A DNA stretch of 54,238 nucleotides from Bacteriovoracaceae bacterium UBA4097 (GCA_002381765.1 DFXX01000103.1:1-54238), one strand, 5' to 3'; counted from the stretch's first letter, positions 8,575 to 17,280 are shown. The notes: generated by a model from the letters alone, not told the origin. Numbers and translations are program-made.

Positions 8575-9384
8575 ATGCATAAATCATCCTTACTCCTGCT
8601 TCTTAGTTTCATATTTCTCACTAATGGCTGCGGCTCGAGCAATGATGATGATGACCAAAATGACCCACAGGAGGAAACTAGCACACCCGATACCAATGCC
8701 GGACGGGTTACCTTATGGGATCGCTCTGATAGTTATGATGCCGCTATTTTCTTACCTGCCGACTATGGTACCGATGCGGCAAAAGACTATCCGCTCATTC
8801 TCTCCCTCCATGGTTTCAATGGCTCGGTATTAAATTCTGATGGCAGTGTGGGTGGAGAGCGCACCGGCTTCATTAAGCAAGTCTGGGATACTCCCCTAGC
8901 GGCCAACTATCCAGCTATCGTCATCGCTCCCGATATTTATCCAACGAATGATTCTGAAAATAGATTATGGGATCATGACCGCTTAAGAGAACTCATTCAA
9001 GAAGCCCTGGCAACCTATCAAATAGACCCCAATCGTATAGTTGTTACCGGTCACTCATCGGGTTCCATTGCCGCCCAGGATCTGGCTTTAAGATCAAAAG
9101 ATTTAATTGCTGGGATTATGCCCGGGGCGTTTGAAGCCGTGATTAAGGCCGATGTTTGTGCCGTGGATGATCTTCCTATCTGGAGCTTCGGTAATCGCAG
9201 TGATGTCCTCTTTCAGGCGGCCAGTTGGTCAAGTGTTGAGAGCGATATCAAAGATTGTCCGAACTACACTTCAGAGTTTCAGCTCACCATCAATGAGAAT
9301 GGATGTGGTCATGATTGTTGGGACGAGCACTGGGCCCGAAGCGATGTTCAGGAATGGTTAATCAATCAAGAGAAGGCCAGATAG
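8575..9384 (+). CDS. Lipoprotein alpha/beta hydrolase (esterase/depolymerase-like)
   Basis: A 269-residue lipoprotein hydrolase. The signal ends in the lipobox LTNGC (Cys19), followed by an acidic linker rich in Asp/Glu. The hydrolase core has the oxyanion strand LILSLHGFNG near 74-83 and nucleophile elbow GHSSG (Ser161) near 159-163; the terminal GCGHDCW segment probably carries the catalytic His. It resembles feruloyl-esterase or PHB-depolymerase-type esterases acting outside the cell. I chose the ATG at 8575 over the GTG at 8569 because AAAGAGAGG sits at the right distance. The 3' end overlaps the convergent coiled-coil gene by 19 bp. Confidence 0.85.
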   Translation: MHKSSLLLLLSFIFLTNGCGSSNDDDDQNDPQEETSTPDTNAGRVTLWDRSDSYDAAIFLPADYGTDAAKDYPLILSLHGFNGSVLNSDGSVGGERTGFIKQVWDTPLAANYPAIVIAPDIYPTNDSENRLWDHDRLRELIQEALATYQIDPNRIVVTGHSSGSIAAQDLALRSKDLIAGIMPGAFEAVIKADVCAVDDLPIWSFGNRSDVLFQAASWSSVESDIKDCPNYTSEFQLTINENGCGHDCWDEHWARSDVQEWLINQEKAR

Positions 9385-9941
9385 TAAATAGCAGTGGAAT
9401 TTAGTGCTACTGAAACTAATAAGGCAAGCCACAGAAGCTTATCTCGCGTCTTAAGACTTCCTATCTCCTGCTTTAAGATTTTAAGCTCATTTCCGCTTGC
9501 CTCAAGCTTTCGAATTTTTTCATCTAGTGAATTCTCTGAAAGGGTGAGCTTATTTAGAATAGGTTGAACTCTCTGTTGAAAATCACCCAACTCACCGGTC
9601 ATTAAATGAATTCGCCCCTCAAGGGCCGAAAATTTCTCATTTAACTTATCAACTTTTGAGCGAGCTTCTTGAGAACTACTTTGAGTTTGCTTAATTAATG
9701 AATGCAGCTCCAGCGAGAAGTCATTACTCTTCTCCAGTGTCTCTAGGATAAAGCTCGAGACCTTCGGTAAACTAAAGAACTTCCCTAGCTTACTTTTCTT
9801 TGAATAGCTGGAGATGACACTCTTATTGATAAAATAAGGAGTCACGACCTCCGGCAGATATTCGGGATTGAAATCTGCTGGCTCATTAAATCTAAATTCA
9901 AAGTCATTTTGATGATCCGTATGAAACTGCATATGCCACAC
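9366..9941 (-). CDS. Tail-anchored coiled-coil protein, unknown
   Basis: I do not recognise a family in this 191-residue protein. The first 60 residues are polar; about 65-165 is a heptad-rich, charged region with many Glu/Lys/Leu that should form a long coiled coil; the last 20 residues (LLWLALLVSVALNSTAIYYL) are one hydrophobic helix with only three residues after it, so the protein looks tail-anchored with its bulk in the cytosol. Start is GTG 9941 or ATG 9932, neither with a clear ribosome-binding site. It may be a scaffold or membrane-tethered organiser, but that is only inference. Confidence 0.65.
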   Translation of the reverse strand: MWHMQFHTDHQNDFEFRFNEPADFNPEYLPEVVTPYFINKSVISSYSKKSKLGKFFSLPKVSSFILETLEKSNDFSLELHSLIKQTQSSSQEARSKVDKLNEKFSALEGRIHLMTGELGDFQQRVQPILNKLTLSENSLDEKIRKLEASGNELKILKQEIGSLKTRDKLLWLALLVSVALNSTAIYYLAFS

Positions 9942-10079
9942 ACTTTTAAGGTTAAGTACTTATATTTTCTGAGCAATTCTGATGTTTGACAATAAGTATC
10001 GAACAATAACGCAACGCTTAACACTTACTACAATCTTTGCTACTCTCAAGTACTACTAAATTTCACTCCAGGAGGTGCT

Positions 10080-10664
10080 ATGGATAAAAAACTTTTCTCA
10101 CGTCCCCTGATTCTCGGGGCCAGTATTTCGGCTGGATACAAAACTCAAGATGGCGGGCCAGGCACTATTCTGGCCCGCATGATTAATCCGGATGCACAAG
10201 TAATCAATCTCGCTTTTAATGGTGCCACCAGTGTTCAAAGTACCTCACATATTGATTTTAATACTTACAATCCTTCTATTGTTCTGGGATTTGATCTCTT
10301 CTTCTGGGATGCGGCCAGAGGACAGGTAGGTCCAAAATTTGAAGCGAATACCAGAAGATTTTTTAAGTCGTTTCATGAGAGAAAGATTCCTATGATTATT
10401 GGGAAACTTCCTATCATAGATCTTCCCTTTGGGCTTCAGGCGGAAATTATTAAAAAAAGTGCTGTCAAGGTGAACACTTTATTAGAAGAGATCTGTACTT
10501 TAGAAAACAATACTCTCCTTTATAATCCTATGAATTGTCTTTTGAGTATGAATTCACCTGAATATTTTAGTGATGGCCTGCATCTGACAAGTGAAGGAAA
10601 TAAGTTTTGTGCTCGCTTCTTGGCACAAGAGGCCCCTTATAAATATCTAAATGTGATGGGCTAA
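10080..10664 (+). CDS. SGNH/GDSL hydrolase-like protein
   Basis: A 194-residue cytosolic protein with the SGNH layout: block I LILGASISAGY with candidate nucleophile Ser15 (GAS instead of GDS), block III NGAT with Asn47, and block V DGLHLTSEG with Asp165 and His168. Block II Gly is less clear. Family members are esterases, lipases or acyl-transferases. No signal peptide is visible, so it probably acts on an intracellular ester. The ATG follows a strong GGAGG at 10071-10075. It diverges from the coiled-coil gene across 138 bp. Confidence 0.75.
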   Translation: MDKKLFSRPLILGASISAGYKTQDGGPGTILARMINPDAQVINLAFNGATSVQSTSHIDFNTYNPSIVLGFDLFFWDAARGQVGPKFEANTRRFFKSFHERKIPMIIGKLPIIDLPFGLQAEIIKKSAVKVNTLLEEICTLENNTLLYNPMNCLLSMNSPEYFSDGLHLTSEGNKFCARFLAQEAPYKYLNVMG

Positions 10665-10731
10665 GCAGAGGGGCACAGCAAATCCCTTGTCGAGTATTGC
10701 CTCACACTCGCAAGAGTTCTATAGTAGGAGA

Positions 10732-11148
10732 ATGTTAGGAATCAAAAAAATTACGCTATTGTTAACCTTTCTGGCAATCCCCCCTCTCTATGGGCATGAA
10801 CTCGTAAGACTGGATAAAATCAAGGTCGAAGATTTTGATGAAATAAAGCATTCTATAATTCTTTTCATCACCGAGGCCTGTTCTGTTTGTGATCGACAGG
10901 TAAGTGTCCTTAAAGAGTGCTCTGAGAAAAAAGATGTCGTTGTTTTCTTAGAAGGTCATCACGAAGAAAAGCTCAGAAGAACTGTTGCAAGAAAGAAGCT
11001 TCCCTTCAAAACTTATCTGTTAAGTGAATCGTTCAAAAAGAAATTGGGCTTTACCCATGTAAGTCCTGCTCTAAGACTTAAAACCAGTAAGGGACATGTT
11101 GTCCTTCCGGGACTACAAACATGTGAGACTATTAAATCTCAGCTTTAA
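10732..11148 (+). CDS. Exported thioredoxin-like protein with CxxC
   Basis: A 138-residue exported protein. A Sec signal (MLGIKKITLLLTFLAIPPLYG) is followed by a thioredoxin-like beginning in which IILFITEACSVCDRQ places a CxxC redox pair (Cys50, Cys53) after a hydrophobic strand. A further Cys lies near the C-terminus. It probably performs thiol-disulphide chemistry in the periplasm. I prefer the ATG at 10732 because it starts a clean signal peptide, although GGAG is very close to it; TTG 10687 is the longer alternative. Its end overlaps the convergent TonB receptor by 17 bp. Confidence 0.65.
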   Translation: MLGIKKITLLLTFLAIPPLYGHELVRLDKIKVEDFDEIKHSIILFITEACSVCDRQVSVLKECSEKKDVVVFLEGHHEEKLRRTVARKKLPFKTYLLSESFKKKLGFTHVSPALRLKTSKGHVVLPGLQTCETIKSQL

Positions 11149-13237
11149 TTCCCGAATAAATCACTCTCCCCTGATTGGGACCCCAAATATGACGGTTATC
11201 TAAATGAACATGATCACCATGCATTCTCCATGAGAGTGGAGACTCTTTTTTGCTCTGAGTATAATCAAAAAGATTGGTCACACCCAATATCCAGTTGAAG
11301 TTTTTAGAAAGCTCTCTATTGAAGAAAAGATCAATCGTATAGTAGAAGGGTGAATTTTGCGATTTTCTACTGGAAGGAAGATCTTCAAAGGTCAGAGGGT
11401 CTTCTCTTAGAACATTATAATTCTTATGGTAGTTGTACTTGCGCAAATTCTGGGGACCAGTGAGATTTAAGAATCCAACCAGTTCATTCTTTCCAAAATG
11501 ATAATCAGAAACCAGTCGTGCTCTTGTTTCCTGAGCCGCAATGGGGAGTTTATCCTTATAGGAATCAGGTAGGATGAACCAATCAAAGCTCGCTTCAATC
11601 GTCCAATTAGGAGTTACTTTTTCCACTTGTAAGAAATTGATGGTTCCAATATTCATGACTTCAGAAGAATTTTTAAATTCCATGGGAATAGTTTCTTCAT
11701 CCCCATAGGCCATGTTCTTAAGCCTCGTTAAAGATCCAGAGAAGGCACTACTTCTCTGCTGGGCTTCATAATTGAGTGTGTAGGTAAATGTTTCTGCCGT
11801 TTCGATCTTTTTGATATTTAACTCGAATCCTTCTTCATTAGTTCCATGCTGGGATTCAAAAAGTGTAAGAGGTGCTCGATAACCAACTCCAAAAGAAAAA
11901 CGAGAAGATAGTTCATCGCTATGAATACGCTTATAATGAATCCTTGGGGCAACAATCGATTCATCAAGCTTGGAAGTTCTAAGACGTTTATCCTGCCAGT
12001 CGACTTTCATTCTATCAAAGCGCAGAACGAGATTGAGCTCATCCTTTTGAGAAATAAACCACTCATCCTGAAGATAAAGTCCAAGCGTATCAAACTCAAA
12101 GGAATCCCGATAAAAATCATTCATTCTAAAGAGAAAATCTGAACTTGAATTCATCTCTTCATTGCGATTATCTACTCCAAAAGTAACCAAATGATCAACT
12201 CCGATGAGTTTATTGACTCTGACATCAAGAAATCTGAACATATCTTCATTATCATAATCATAGCCATGAGAATAAATGGCATCCTGATTTTGCTTGGCCA
12301 GTGAGAAAGAGCCTTTAAGATTCATCTCAGAATTTAAGTGATAGATAAAGGACCCGCTGCCATCGGTTCTTTTGAGTCTGATAATATCTGCAATCTTACT
12401 TGGATCCCCCATGTATTTATTTCTCACATCCCCCCCCTGAAAATCATTTTCATTGGCCAGATCGCCGGGGTAAGTTTTGGGACGGTAAGAATGGGTTACA
12501 CCTCCCAGAAGTTCAAGCTCATGGTGGCCTGCTCGGGCGGATACTTTTAATTTATCTCCAAAACGATTATCTTTTTTAAGAAAGAGTGATTTCTGAAACT
12601 GCTTGGAGGATTCGGCCACATTATTGCCGTCCTCATCAAAGTAATTCATCTGATTTGTTTGAGCAGCGATGAGTATTCCACCCTTAGCGTCACCGTAAGT
12701 CCCAAGGAGTTGTTGATTGAAAAGTTGATTTTCTCCTCCTCGAACCAAATAAGAGAAACTATTTTTATCAGTTCTGGCAGTAACAAGGTTTACCACTCCC
12801 CCAATGGCCTCAGGGGCAGTCAGGGCAGAGCCAGCCCCCCGCATGATTTCAATAGTGCCTATTCCGGCCATCGGAATGGCTTCCATCCCATAGAACGAGG
12901 AAACAGAAGAAAAAGCAGGAACTCCATCGATCAAGACAACGGTGTTTTCACCACGAAGTCCATTGAGAGTGATCCTTTGTGAACCACAATTAGCACAAGT
13001 GAGGGTTGTCTGAACACCTGGCTCAAGATCCACTGCACGTGCCAAGCTAACTGCATTCTTATGTTTGATCCTTTCCTGAACCATGACTTCTTTTTTAACC
13101 ACCGAGTCTCGGCTGATGCGACTAAGTGGTAAATCAAAGTTCTGATCAGAAGAAACTTCAATTGCTTCCAAGGTTTCCTCGGAAGCAAATGCAGTTAATG
13201 AAAATAAAAGAAGGAGACTGAGATTAATTTTTAACAC
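11132..13237 (-). CDS. TonB-dependent outer-membrane receptor with CxxC plug motif
   Basis: A 701-residue receptor. Signal peptide 1-19 is followed by a TonB-box-like ETLEAIEVSS, a plug domain (about 45-160; LNGLRGENTVVLIDGVP and the GGVVNLVT end) and a beta-barrel ending in a terminal aromatic/hydrophobic strand. The plug carries CANCGSQRI with Cys81 and Cys84, a pair I associate with a TonB subfamily otherwise seen mainly in Bacteroidota; substrate unproven, probably a metal or metallophore. GTG start overlaps by 14 bp the His-rich gene upstream, so the two form an operon. Late segments contain a His-rich HGDHVHLDNRH. Confidence 0.92.
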   Translation of the reverse strand: MLKINLSLLLLFSLTAFASEETLEAIEVSSDQNFDLPLSRISRDSVVKKEVMVQERIKHKNAVSLARAVDLEPGVQTTLTCANCGSQRITLNGLRGENTVVLIDGVPAFSSVSSFYGMEAIPMAGIGTIEIMRGAGSALTAPEAIGGVVNLVTARTDKNSFSYLVRGGENQLFNQQLLGTYGDAKGGILIAAQTNQMNYFDEDGNNVAESSKQFQKSLFLKKDNRFGDKLKVSARAGHHELELLGGVTHSYRPKTYPGDLANENDFQGGDVRNKYMGDPSKIADIIRLKRTDGSGSFIYHLNSEMNLKGSFSLAKQNQDAIYSHGYDYDNEDMFRFLDVRVNKLIGVDHLVTFGVDNRNEEMNSSSDFLFRMNDFYRDSFEFDTLGLYLQDEWFISQKDELNLVLRFDRMKVDWQDKRLRTSKLDESIVAPRIHYKRIHSDELSSRFSFGVGYRAPLTLFESQHGTNEEGFELNIKKIETAETFTYTLNYEAQQRSSAFSGSLTRLKNMAYGDEETIPMEFKNSSEVMNIGTINFLQVEKVTPNWTIEASFDWFILPDSYKDKLPIAAQETRARLVSDYHFGKNELVGFLNLTGPQNLRKYNYHKNYNVLREDPLTFEDLPSSRKSQNSPFYYTIDLFFNRELSKNFNWILGVTNLFDYTQSKKESPLSWRMHGDHVHLDNRHIWGPNQGRVIYSGIKAEI

Positions 13238-13637
13238 GTTTTAAATTTAAGCACTGGGCAGAGTGAAAGTGATTATGGTGCAACCATTTAACAGCATAGG
13301 CCTCAACATTTGAGAGGTCGGTAGTGCCGGCCTTTCTCATAACATTGATTTGATCTTTTTTATTCTGGGCCATTCCACTAAGAACATTCATATTGGCGGC
13401 CGGGGAAACGGTGAAGAAAAGCTCTTCAGCATGTGAAACTGCTATATGATGATCATCTTCGAGGATGGCCACGACATCAGCTCTGAAATTGCGAGGATTA
13501 GAATCATTGCCCGCGTAATAAGTTTGCTGGATATGAAGCGAGCAAGGTTTATTACTGCCCTTGATTTTTCCAGAGAACTCAATATGGGCCAGACTGTTGA
13601 GAGAAATAAAAACGGTAAAAGCAGCTATAAGTTTCAT
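13224..13637 (-). CDS. Histidine-rich periplasmic protein coupled to the TonB receptor
   Basis: A 137-residue protein with a signal peptide (MKLIAAFTVFISLNSLAH). The mature part has nine histidines (18, 35, 63, 64, 69, 120, 121, 123, 125) clustered as DDHHIAVSH and HHNHFHS plus Cys32 and Cys129, a pattern suited to Zn, Cu or Ni binding. I do not recognise a named family. The ATG at 13637 follows an ideal AAAGGAGG; longer forms lack this. It overlaps the TonB receptor by 14 bp and precedes it in the operon, so it may deliver or store the metal that the receptor imports. Metal binding is inferred, not shown. Confidence 0.75.
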   Translation of the reverse strand: MKLIAAFTVFISLNSLAHIEFSGKIKGSNKPCSLHIQQTYYAGNDSNPRNFRADVVAILEDDHHIAVSHAEELFFTVSPAANMNVLSGMAQNKKDQINVMRKAGTTDLSNVEAYAVKWLHHNHFHSAQCLNLKRVKN

Positions 13638-13665
13638 TGAAGCCTCCTTTAGAGAACTGCAACTT

Positions 13666-13691
13666 ACTTGCAATTATTTTAATAATCAAGT
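13666..13691. promoter_or_regulatory. AT-rich imperfect inverted repeat upstream of the His-rich/TonB operon
   Basis: ACTTGCAATTATT (13666-13678) and AATAATCAAGT (13681-13691) are inverted arms around a TT spacer, the left arm having two extra bases. Its position about 30 bp upstream of the His-rich gene and its A/T-rich dyad are what a Fur/Zur-type metal operator might look like, but no established consensus is matched well. Confidence 0.25.
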
Positions 13692-13726
13692 TTTTTATAG
13701 GTTATTTAATTTTTATAAAAAATGAT

Positions 13727-14761
13727 CTATTGCTTCAATGAATCAAAGGTATTAGTCACTTCATGATAAGTTCTAATGGCCTCTACTTCTGATTTTGGGC
13801 CCATGATAACCCCTACTCTTTGATGAAGTTTAGTGGGTTCAATTTCAAGAATTCTTTGTAAACCTTCAGTGGCCGCTCCACCAGCTTGCTCAATAAGTAG
13901 GGCCATGGGGTTTGCCTCATACAAAAGCCGCAGCTTTCCGGAGCGATCCGGAGAATTGACATCATAGGGGTACATAAAGATGCCTCCCCTTTTAATGATT
14001 CGATGAATGTCGGCTACCATTGAGCCAGTCCATCTCATATTAAAGTCACATCCTCTGGGCCCACAACTTCCAGAAACGCATTCTTCTATATAGCGAATGA
14101 TAGCAGGGGCCCAAGTTCTTTGCTTGGAAGAATTGATAGCAAACTCATAGGTCTTATCAGGAATCATCAGCTTCTCCTGAGTAAGTAGCCATGAACCCAG
14201 TTCTCGATCGAGAGTGAATTCATAAACTCCAGTTCCAACTGTAAGAATCATAACAGTTTGTGGTCCATAGATGGTGTATCCAGCAGCAACTTGATTCACT
14301 CCAGGTTGCAGAAAATCTTTTTCCTCAACATTTCTGCTAGAGGCGCCCTCTGGTGCTTTGAGAATTGAAAATATTGTTCCGACAGAAAGATTAACATCCA
14401 CATTACTTGAGCCATCGATCGGATCATAGAGGAGAAGATACTCTCCTTGGGGGTATCTGTTTGGGATATGGTGAATGGTTTCCATCTCTTCACTGGCCAT
14501 GGCCGCAAGATTCCCCCCCCACTCATTGGCCTCCAGGAGAATTTCATTCGCCAACACATCTAACTTCTTCTGCACCTCTCCTTGCACATTTTGAGTTTCC
14601 AGATAGCCATGCATATTATCAAGAGACCCTTTATTGACTGCGTGACCAATGGATTTACATGCCCTGGCAATCACTTCAATCAAGAATCTCAAATGTGGAG
14701 GGAGTCCACCTTCTCTTCTTTGTTCTTCGATTAAGAATTGTGACAGTGTTTTTCTTTTAAT
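13727..14761 (-). CDS. fbp: Class I fructose-1,6-bisphosphatase, ATT start
   Basis: Hydrolyses fructose 1,6-bisphosphate to fructose 6-phosphate in gluconeogenesis. The metal/substrate site DPIDGSSN (Asp113, Asp116) and preceding SEEM acid cluster, plus GKLRLLYEANPM and QAGG near the end, are intact. The first canonical start (TTG 14692) would delete 23 residues that translate as KRKTLSQFLIEEQR and GGLPPH, the conserved N-terminus of this enzyme. The codon exactly where Met is expected is ATT at 14761-14759, six bases after a perfect AAGGAG (14768-14773), with no ATG, GTG or TTG in frame upstream before the stop. I therefore annotate an ATT start, 344 residues. Confidence 0.9.
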   Translation of the reverse strand: MKRKTLSQFLIEEQRREGGLPPHLRFLIEVIARACKSIGHAVNKGSLDNMHGYLETQNVQGEVQKKLDVLANEILLEANEWGGNLAAMASEEMETIHHIPNRYPQGEYLLLYDPIDGSSNVDVNLSVGTIFSILKAPEGASSRNVEEKDFLQPGVNQVAAGYTIYGPQTVMILTVGTGVYEFTLDRELGSWLLTQEKLMIPDKTYEFAINSSKQRTWAPAIIRYIEECVSGSCGPRGCDFNMRWTGSMVADIHRIIKRGGIFMYPYDVNSPDRSGKLRLLYEANPMALLIEQAGGAATEGLQRILEIEPTKLHQRVGVIMGPKSEVEAIRTYHEVTNTFDSLKQ

Positions 14762-14767
14762 AAGACG

Positions 14768-14773
14768 CTCCTT
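14768..14773 (-). promoter_or_regulatory. Shine-Dalgarno deciding the ATT start of FBPase
   Basis: AAGGAG on the minus strand, spaced six bases from ATT at 14761-14759. There is no comparable site before the TTG at 14692, so it supports the non-canonical start. Confidence 0.7.
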
Positions 14774-14912
14774 GTAAGACCAGCTAGCATGATAGCAGAT
14801 AATAAAAATATTTTAATTCTGCATAGGCCTAGCCTGCATCGTCTATGGAGATTACCCATTGAGCAGTTACAAAATTTTTAGAACATGTTCCCATACAAAA
14901 AAAGGAGCTCTC

Positions 14913-15518
14913 ATGAAATCGAAACTATTAATTTCAGTCTCTCTCTTATTTGCAAGCCTTAATGCCTTCTCGGCAGGTCTTCAACTCGAGCATGGTAGGT
15001 ATAAGATCGATGAGGCCCATACTCGCGTCTCTTTTCTCATTAACCATTTTGTGGTCTCACAAGTTCAAGGTCGCTTTAATAAAGTAGAAGGGTATTTTAT
15101 GCTGGATAAAGATCTATCAAAAGCAAAGGTTGAGGTGACGGTTCCCATCGCATCTATCGATACCGGAGTAGAAAAAAGAGATGAGCATCTTAGGAGTGAA
15201 GATTTCTTCGATGCCAAAAAGTATCCTAAGATGACCTTCAAGAGTAAGAAGTTCAAAGGATCATTGGAAGATTTTAAAGTAACCGGGGATCTCACCATTA
15301 AGGATGTAACTAAAGAGGTAACACTTGATGGAAAATATACTGGATCTGTGAAAGATTCATGGGGTCAAATTCGCGCTGCTATTCAAGCTTCGGGTAAGAT
15401 CAATCGCAAAGACTTTAATATTAAATACAATGATATGGTAGAAGCTGGTCCTGCTGTAGGAGATGAAGTCACCATTAATATTATTTCCGAGGGAATACTA
15501 GAAAATAAAAAGAAATAA
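14913..15518 (+). CDS. YceI-family periplasmic lipid-binding protein
   Basis: A 201-residue exported protein. The signal peptide (1 to about 23, ending NAFSAG) is followed by the YceI beta-barrel: GRYKIDEAHTRVSFLINHF at the start, IDTGVEKRDEHLRSEDFFD and KYPKMTFKSKKF in the middle, and DFNIKYND near the end, all diagnostic blocks. YceI proteins bind isoprenoid-type lipids such as polyprenyl or quinone precursors. The ATG at 14913 follows AAAGGAG; a longer reading frame from 14859 would only add a non-signal leader. A stem-loop terminator follows at 15525-15568. It appears monocistronic. Confidence 0.92.
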   Translation: MKSKLLISVSLLFASLNAFSAGLQLEHGRYKIDEAHTRVSFLINHFVVSQVQGRFNKVEGYFMLDKDLSKAKVEVTVPIASIDTGVEKRDEHLRSEDFFDAKKYPKMTFKSKKFKGSLEDFKVTGDLTIKDVTKEVTLDGKYTGSVKDSWGQIRAAIQASGKINRKDFNIKYNDMVEAGPAVGDEVTINIISEGILENKKK

Positions 15519-15524
15519 GCTTAG

Positions 15525-15568
15525 TTAGGGAGAGGAAGAACCATTCTACTCTCCCTAATTTCTCCTTT
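15525..15568 (+). terminator. Intrinsic-type terminator after yceI
   Basis: Perfect 10-bp arms TTAGGGAGAG (15525-15534) and CTCTCCCTAA (15549-15558) with a 14-nt loop, followed by the U-rich TTTCTCCTTT. It begins 7 bp after the yceI stop codon. Confidence 0.65.
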
Positions 15569-15647
15569 AGAATCAGCGTCTTTTGTCATAGAATCAAAAT
15601 CTAACTAAATTTCTGTTATCTAAGTGTGGTTCTAACCAGGAGCTGAG

Positions 15648-16403
15648 ATGAACTATTTCAAACTATCCCTATTCTCCCTCATCCTTCTTCTTAGCTTCAC
15701 TCAAACTGCTTCAGCTTTCATCAATGTGGAATCAATCCGAAAGATCAAAGGAGAAGGCTTCTTTGGTCGCTCAGGTTTGCAAGCTTCTGGACAGATGGGT
15801 AATACCGAAAAATTCACCTCCCAACTCTCCACCACCGGGGCCTACCGTTTTGAGAAGAATGAACTTCTTTATATTGGAAACTATAAATATGGAACAAGTG
15901 CCAAGGAAAAGGATACGAATCAGGGTAGTGGACATCTTCGCCATACTTGGGGCTATATAAATCCCCTGGCCTATGAATTATTTGTGCAATCTGAATTCGA
16001 CGAGTTCAAAGAACTCAATTCCAGAAACTATCTGGGGGGAAACCTTCGTTTCCGTCTTCTCGCCTCTGATGCCCATGTGGTCTATGCGGGTTTGGGTACA
16101 TTCTATGAAATTGAAGACTTTGCTGGACTGGATGAGGACAAAGACCACTTCCGTGCGAATATTTATCTCTCACAAGTGCATAATTTAAGTAAGACGAGTT
16201 CTTTATTCGTCACTCTCTACTATCAGCCTCAGTTAGATCGAATGAATAATTATCGAGTACGTCTGCAATCTGGTATCGATGTTCAACTCACTCAGGTGTT
16301 GAGTCTGAGTATGACCTTTAATTCAAGTCATGACACTGGACTTCCTACTGGAGTTAAAGAAACCGATTCTGATTACTTGGCAGGTTTTACTCTGACTTAT
16401 TAG
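15648..16403 (+). CDS. DUF481 outer-membrane beta-barrel protein
   Basis: A 251-residue outer-membrane protein with a clear signal peptide (to about residue 23, TASA). The mature sequence has the DUF481/YdiY-like start, where a GEGFFGRSGLQASGQMGNTE segment leads into alternating amphipathic strands such as NELLYIGNYKYG and SSLFVTLYYQPQLD, ending in a C-terminal GFTLTY with terminal aromatic residue as expected for BamA insertion. Function of DUF481 barrels is not established (porin-like or salt/acid-induced). It has a GGAG ribosome-binding site. The 3' end overlaps the convergent phospholipase gene by 17 bp. Confidence 0.82.
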   Translation: MNYFKLSLFSLILLLSFTQTASAFINVESIRKIKGEGFFGRSGLQASGQMGNTEKFTSQLSTTGAYRFEKNELLYIGNYKYGTSAKEKDTNQGSGHLRHTWGYINPLAYELFVQSEFDEFKELNSRNYLGGNLRFRLLASDAHVVYAGLGTFYEIEDFAGLDEDKDHFRANIYLSQVHNLSKTSSLFVTLYYQPQLDRMNNYRVRLQSGIDVQLTQVLSLSMTFNSSHDTGLPTGVKETDSDYLAGFTLTY

Positions 16404-17280
16404 AAAAGAGAGTTTCCAGTGTTATGCCTAGTCCAAGTCGTTGAGTGGGCCTGTCGTACTCAATAAGAGAATGCCCATAGCCTGACTGATAAGACAGATA
16501 CCATCTGAGGCCATCTGATAATGGATATGAGTACTTTAAGTCGGGACTAAAGTGATGGGAAAGTAATGGCATGCTAAAGTGGACCATATGACTTCCAAAT
16601 GACTTTATTAATTCAATTTGTCCTAATCCCATATAGTTATAGATATCTGGATTATCATCCTCAGAACGTTTTTCAGGCAAGCGATACCATCCCGATACCA
16701 ATATATGAATCAGATCATATCTTAAGAAAGCACGAGCATATATTCTGTTCCAGGATCTAGACAAGATTTGAATCTGCCCATTTGATTGATGAACATAACC
16801 AATATCAATTGCTTCAAGATTAATCCCACTCATTTCCTGAGATGTACTATAAACATGTCGGGTGAACATTTCAGGGGTGTAATTTGTTTCCCTGAAAGGT
16901 TTTGACCAAGGACCATTATAGACTTGCCACCAGGCGTGATGGGTATAGGCAACCATGAAGTCCCATTTTAAGTTAAAAATATTTCTTGCTAGAGGAAGTG
17001 CGAAGCTTATCTGAAACTCAGCCTCAGTTTTTTTATAATAATCTTCATCATAGTTCTTCTCATCTACATTTTTAAGTGACTGATAGAGGCTTTCATAAGG
17101 CATCCAATTATAAACATATGGTAAGAAAAATGTATTTCGATGAGGTAGGAGTACGTACTTGGTTTTAACCAATTTATTATAATTTTCTTTAAGATCTGCT
17201 ACTTCATCTGAGGCGAGAACGGAAATAGAACTCAAAATAGACAAAAAAACACCTAGAGCAAATCTCATCAACACCTTCAA
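16387..17280 (-). CDS. pldA: Outer-membrane phospholipase A (OMPLA)
   Basis: A 297-residue outer-membrane phospholipase A1 with signal peptide 1-23. The catalytic motif GYVHQSNGQ gives His164 and Ser166, and SRSWNR gives Asn178; the 2- and 12-residue spacing matches the E. coli triad His142/Ser144/Asn156. Upstream, KPFRETNYTPE is also a conserved block. The enzyme hydrolyses phospholipids in the outer leaflet after calcium-dependent dimerisation and supports membrane lipid asymmetry; in a predator it might also attack prey membranes (inference). It overlaps the DUF481 gene tail to tail and diverges from the Kef gene across 71 bp. Confidence 0.93.
   Translation of the reverse strand: MKVLMRFALGVFLSILSSISVLASDEVADLKENYNKLVKTKYVLLPHRNTFFLPYVYNWMPYESLYQSLKNVDEKNYDEDYYKKTEAEFQISFALPLARNIFNLKWDFMVAYTHHAWWQVYNGPWSKPFRETNYTPEMFTRHVYSTSQEMSGINLEAIDIGYVHQSNGQIQILSRSWNRIYARAFLRYDLIHILVSGWYRLPEKRSEDDNPDIYNYMGLGQIELIKSFGSHMVHFSMPLLSHHFSPDLKYSYPLSDGLRWYLSYQSGYGHSLIEYDRPTQRLGLGITLETLFSNKSE

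Noticed and set aside
12338..12982. Plus-strand frames inside the TonB receptor gene
   Set aside because: No domains, no ribosome-binding sites and poor composition; they are shadows of the receptor.
13727..14692. FBPase annotated from the TTG at 14692
   Set aside because: This start deletes conserved N-terminal residues and has no ribosome-binding site; ATT 14761 is better supported.
14731..14790. 19-codon ATG frame overlapping the FBPase start on the minus strand
   Set aside because: No ribosome-binding site and no resemblance to any leader peptide; best explained as chance in the other frame.
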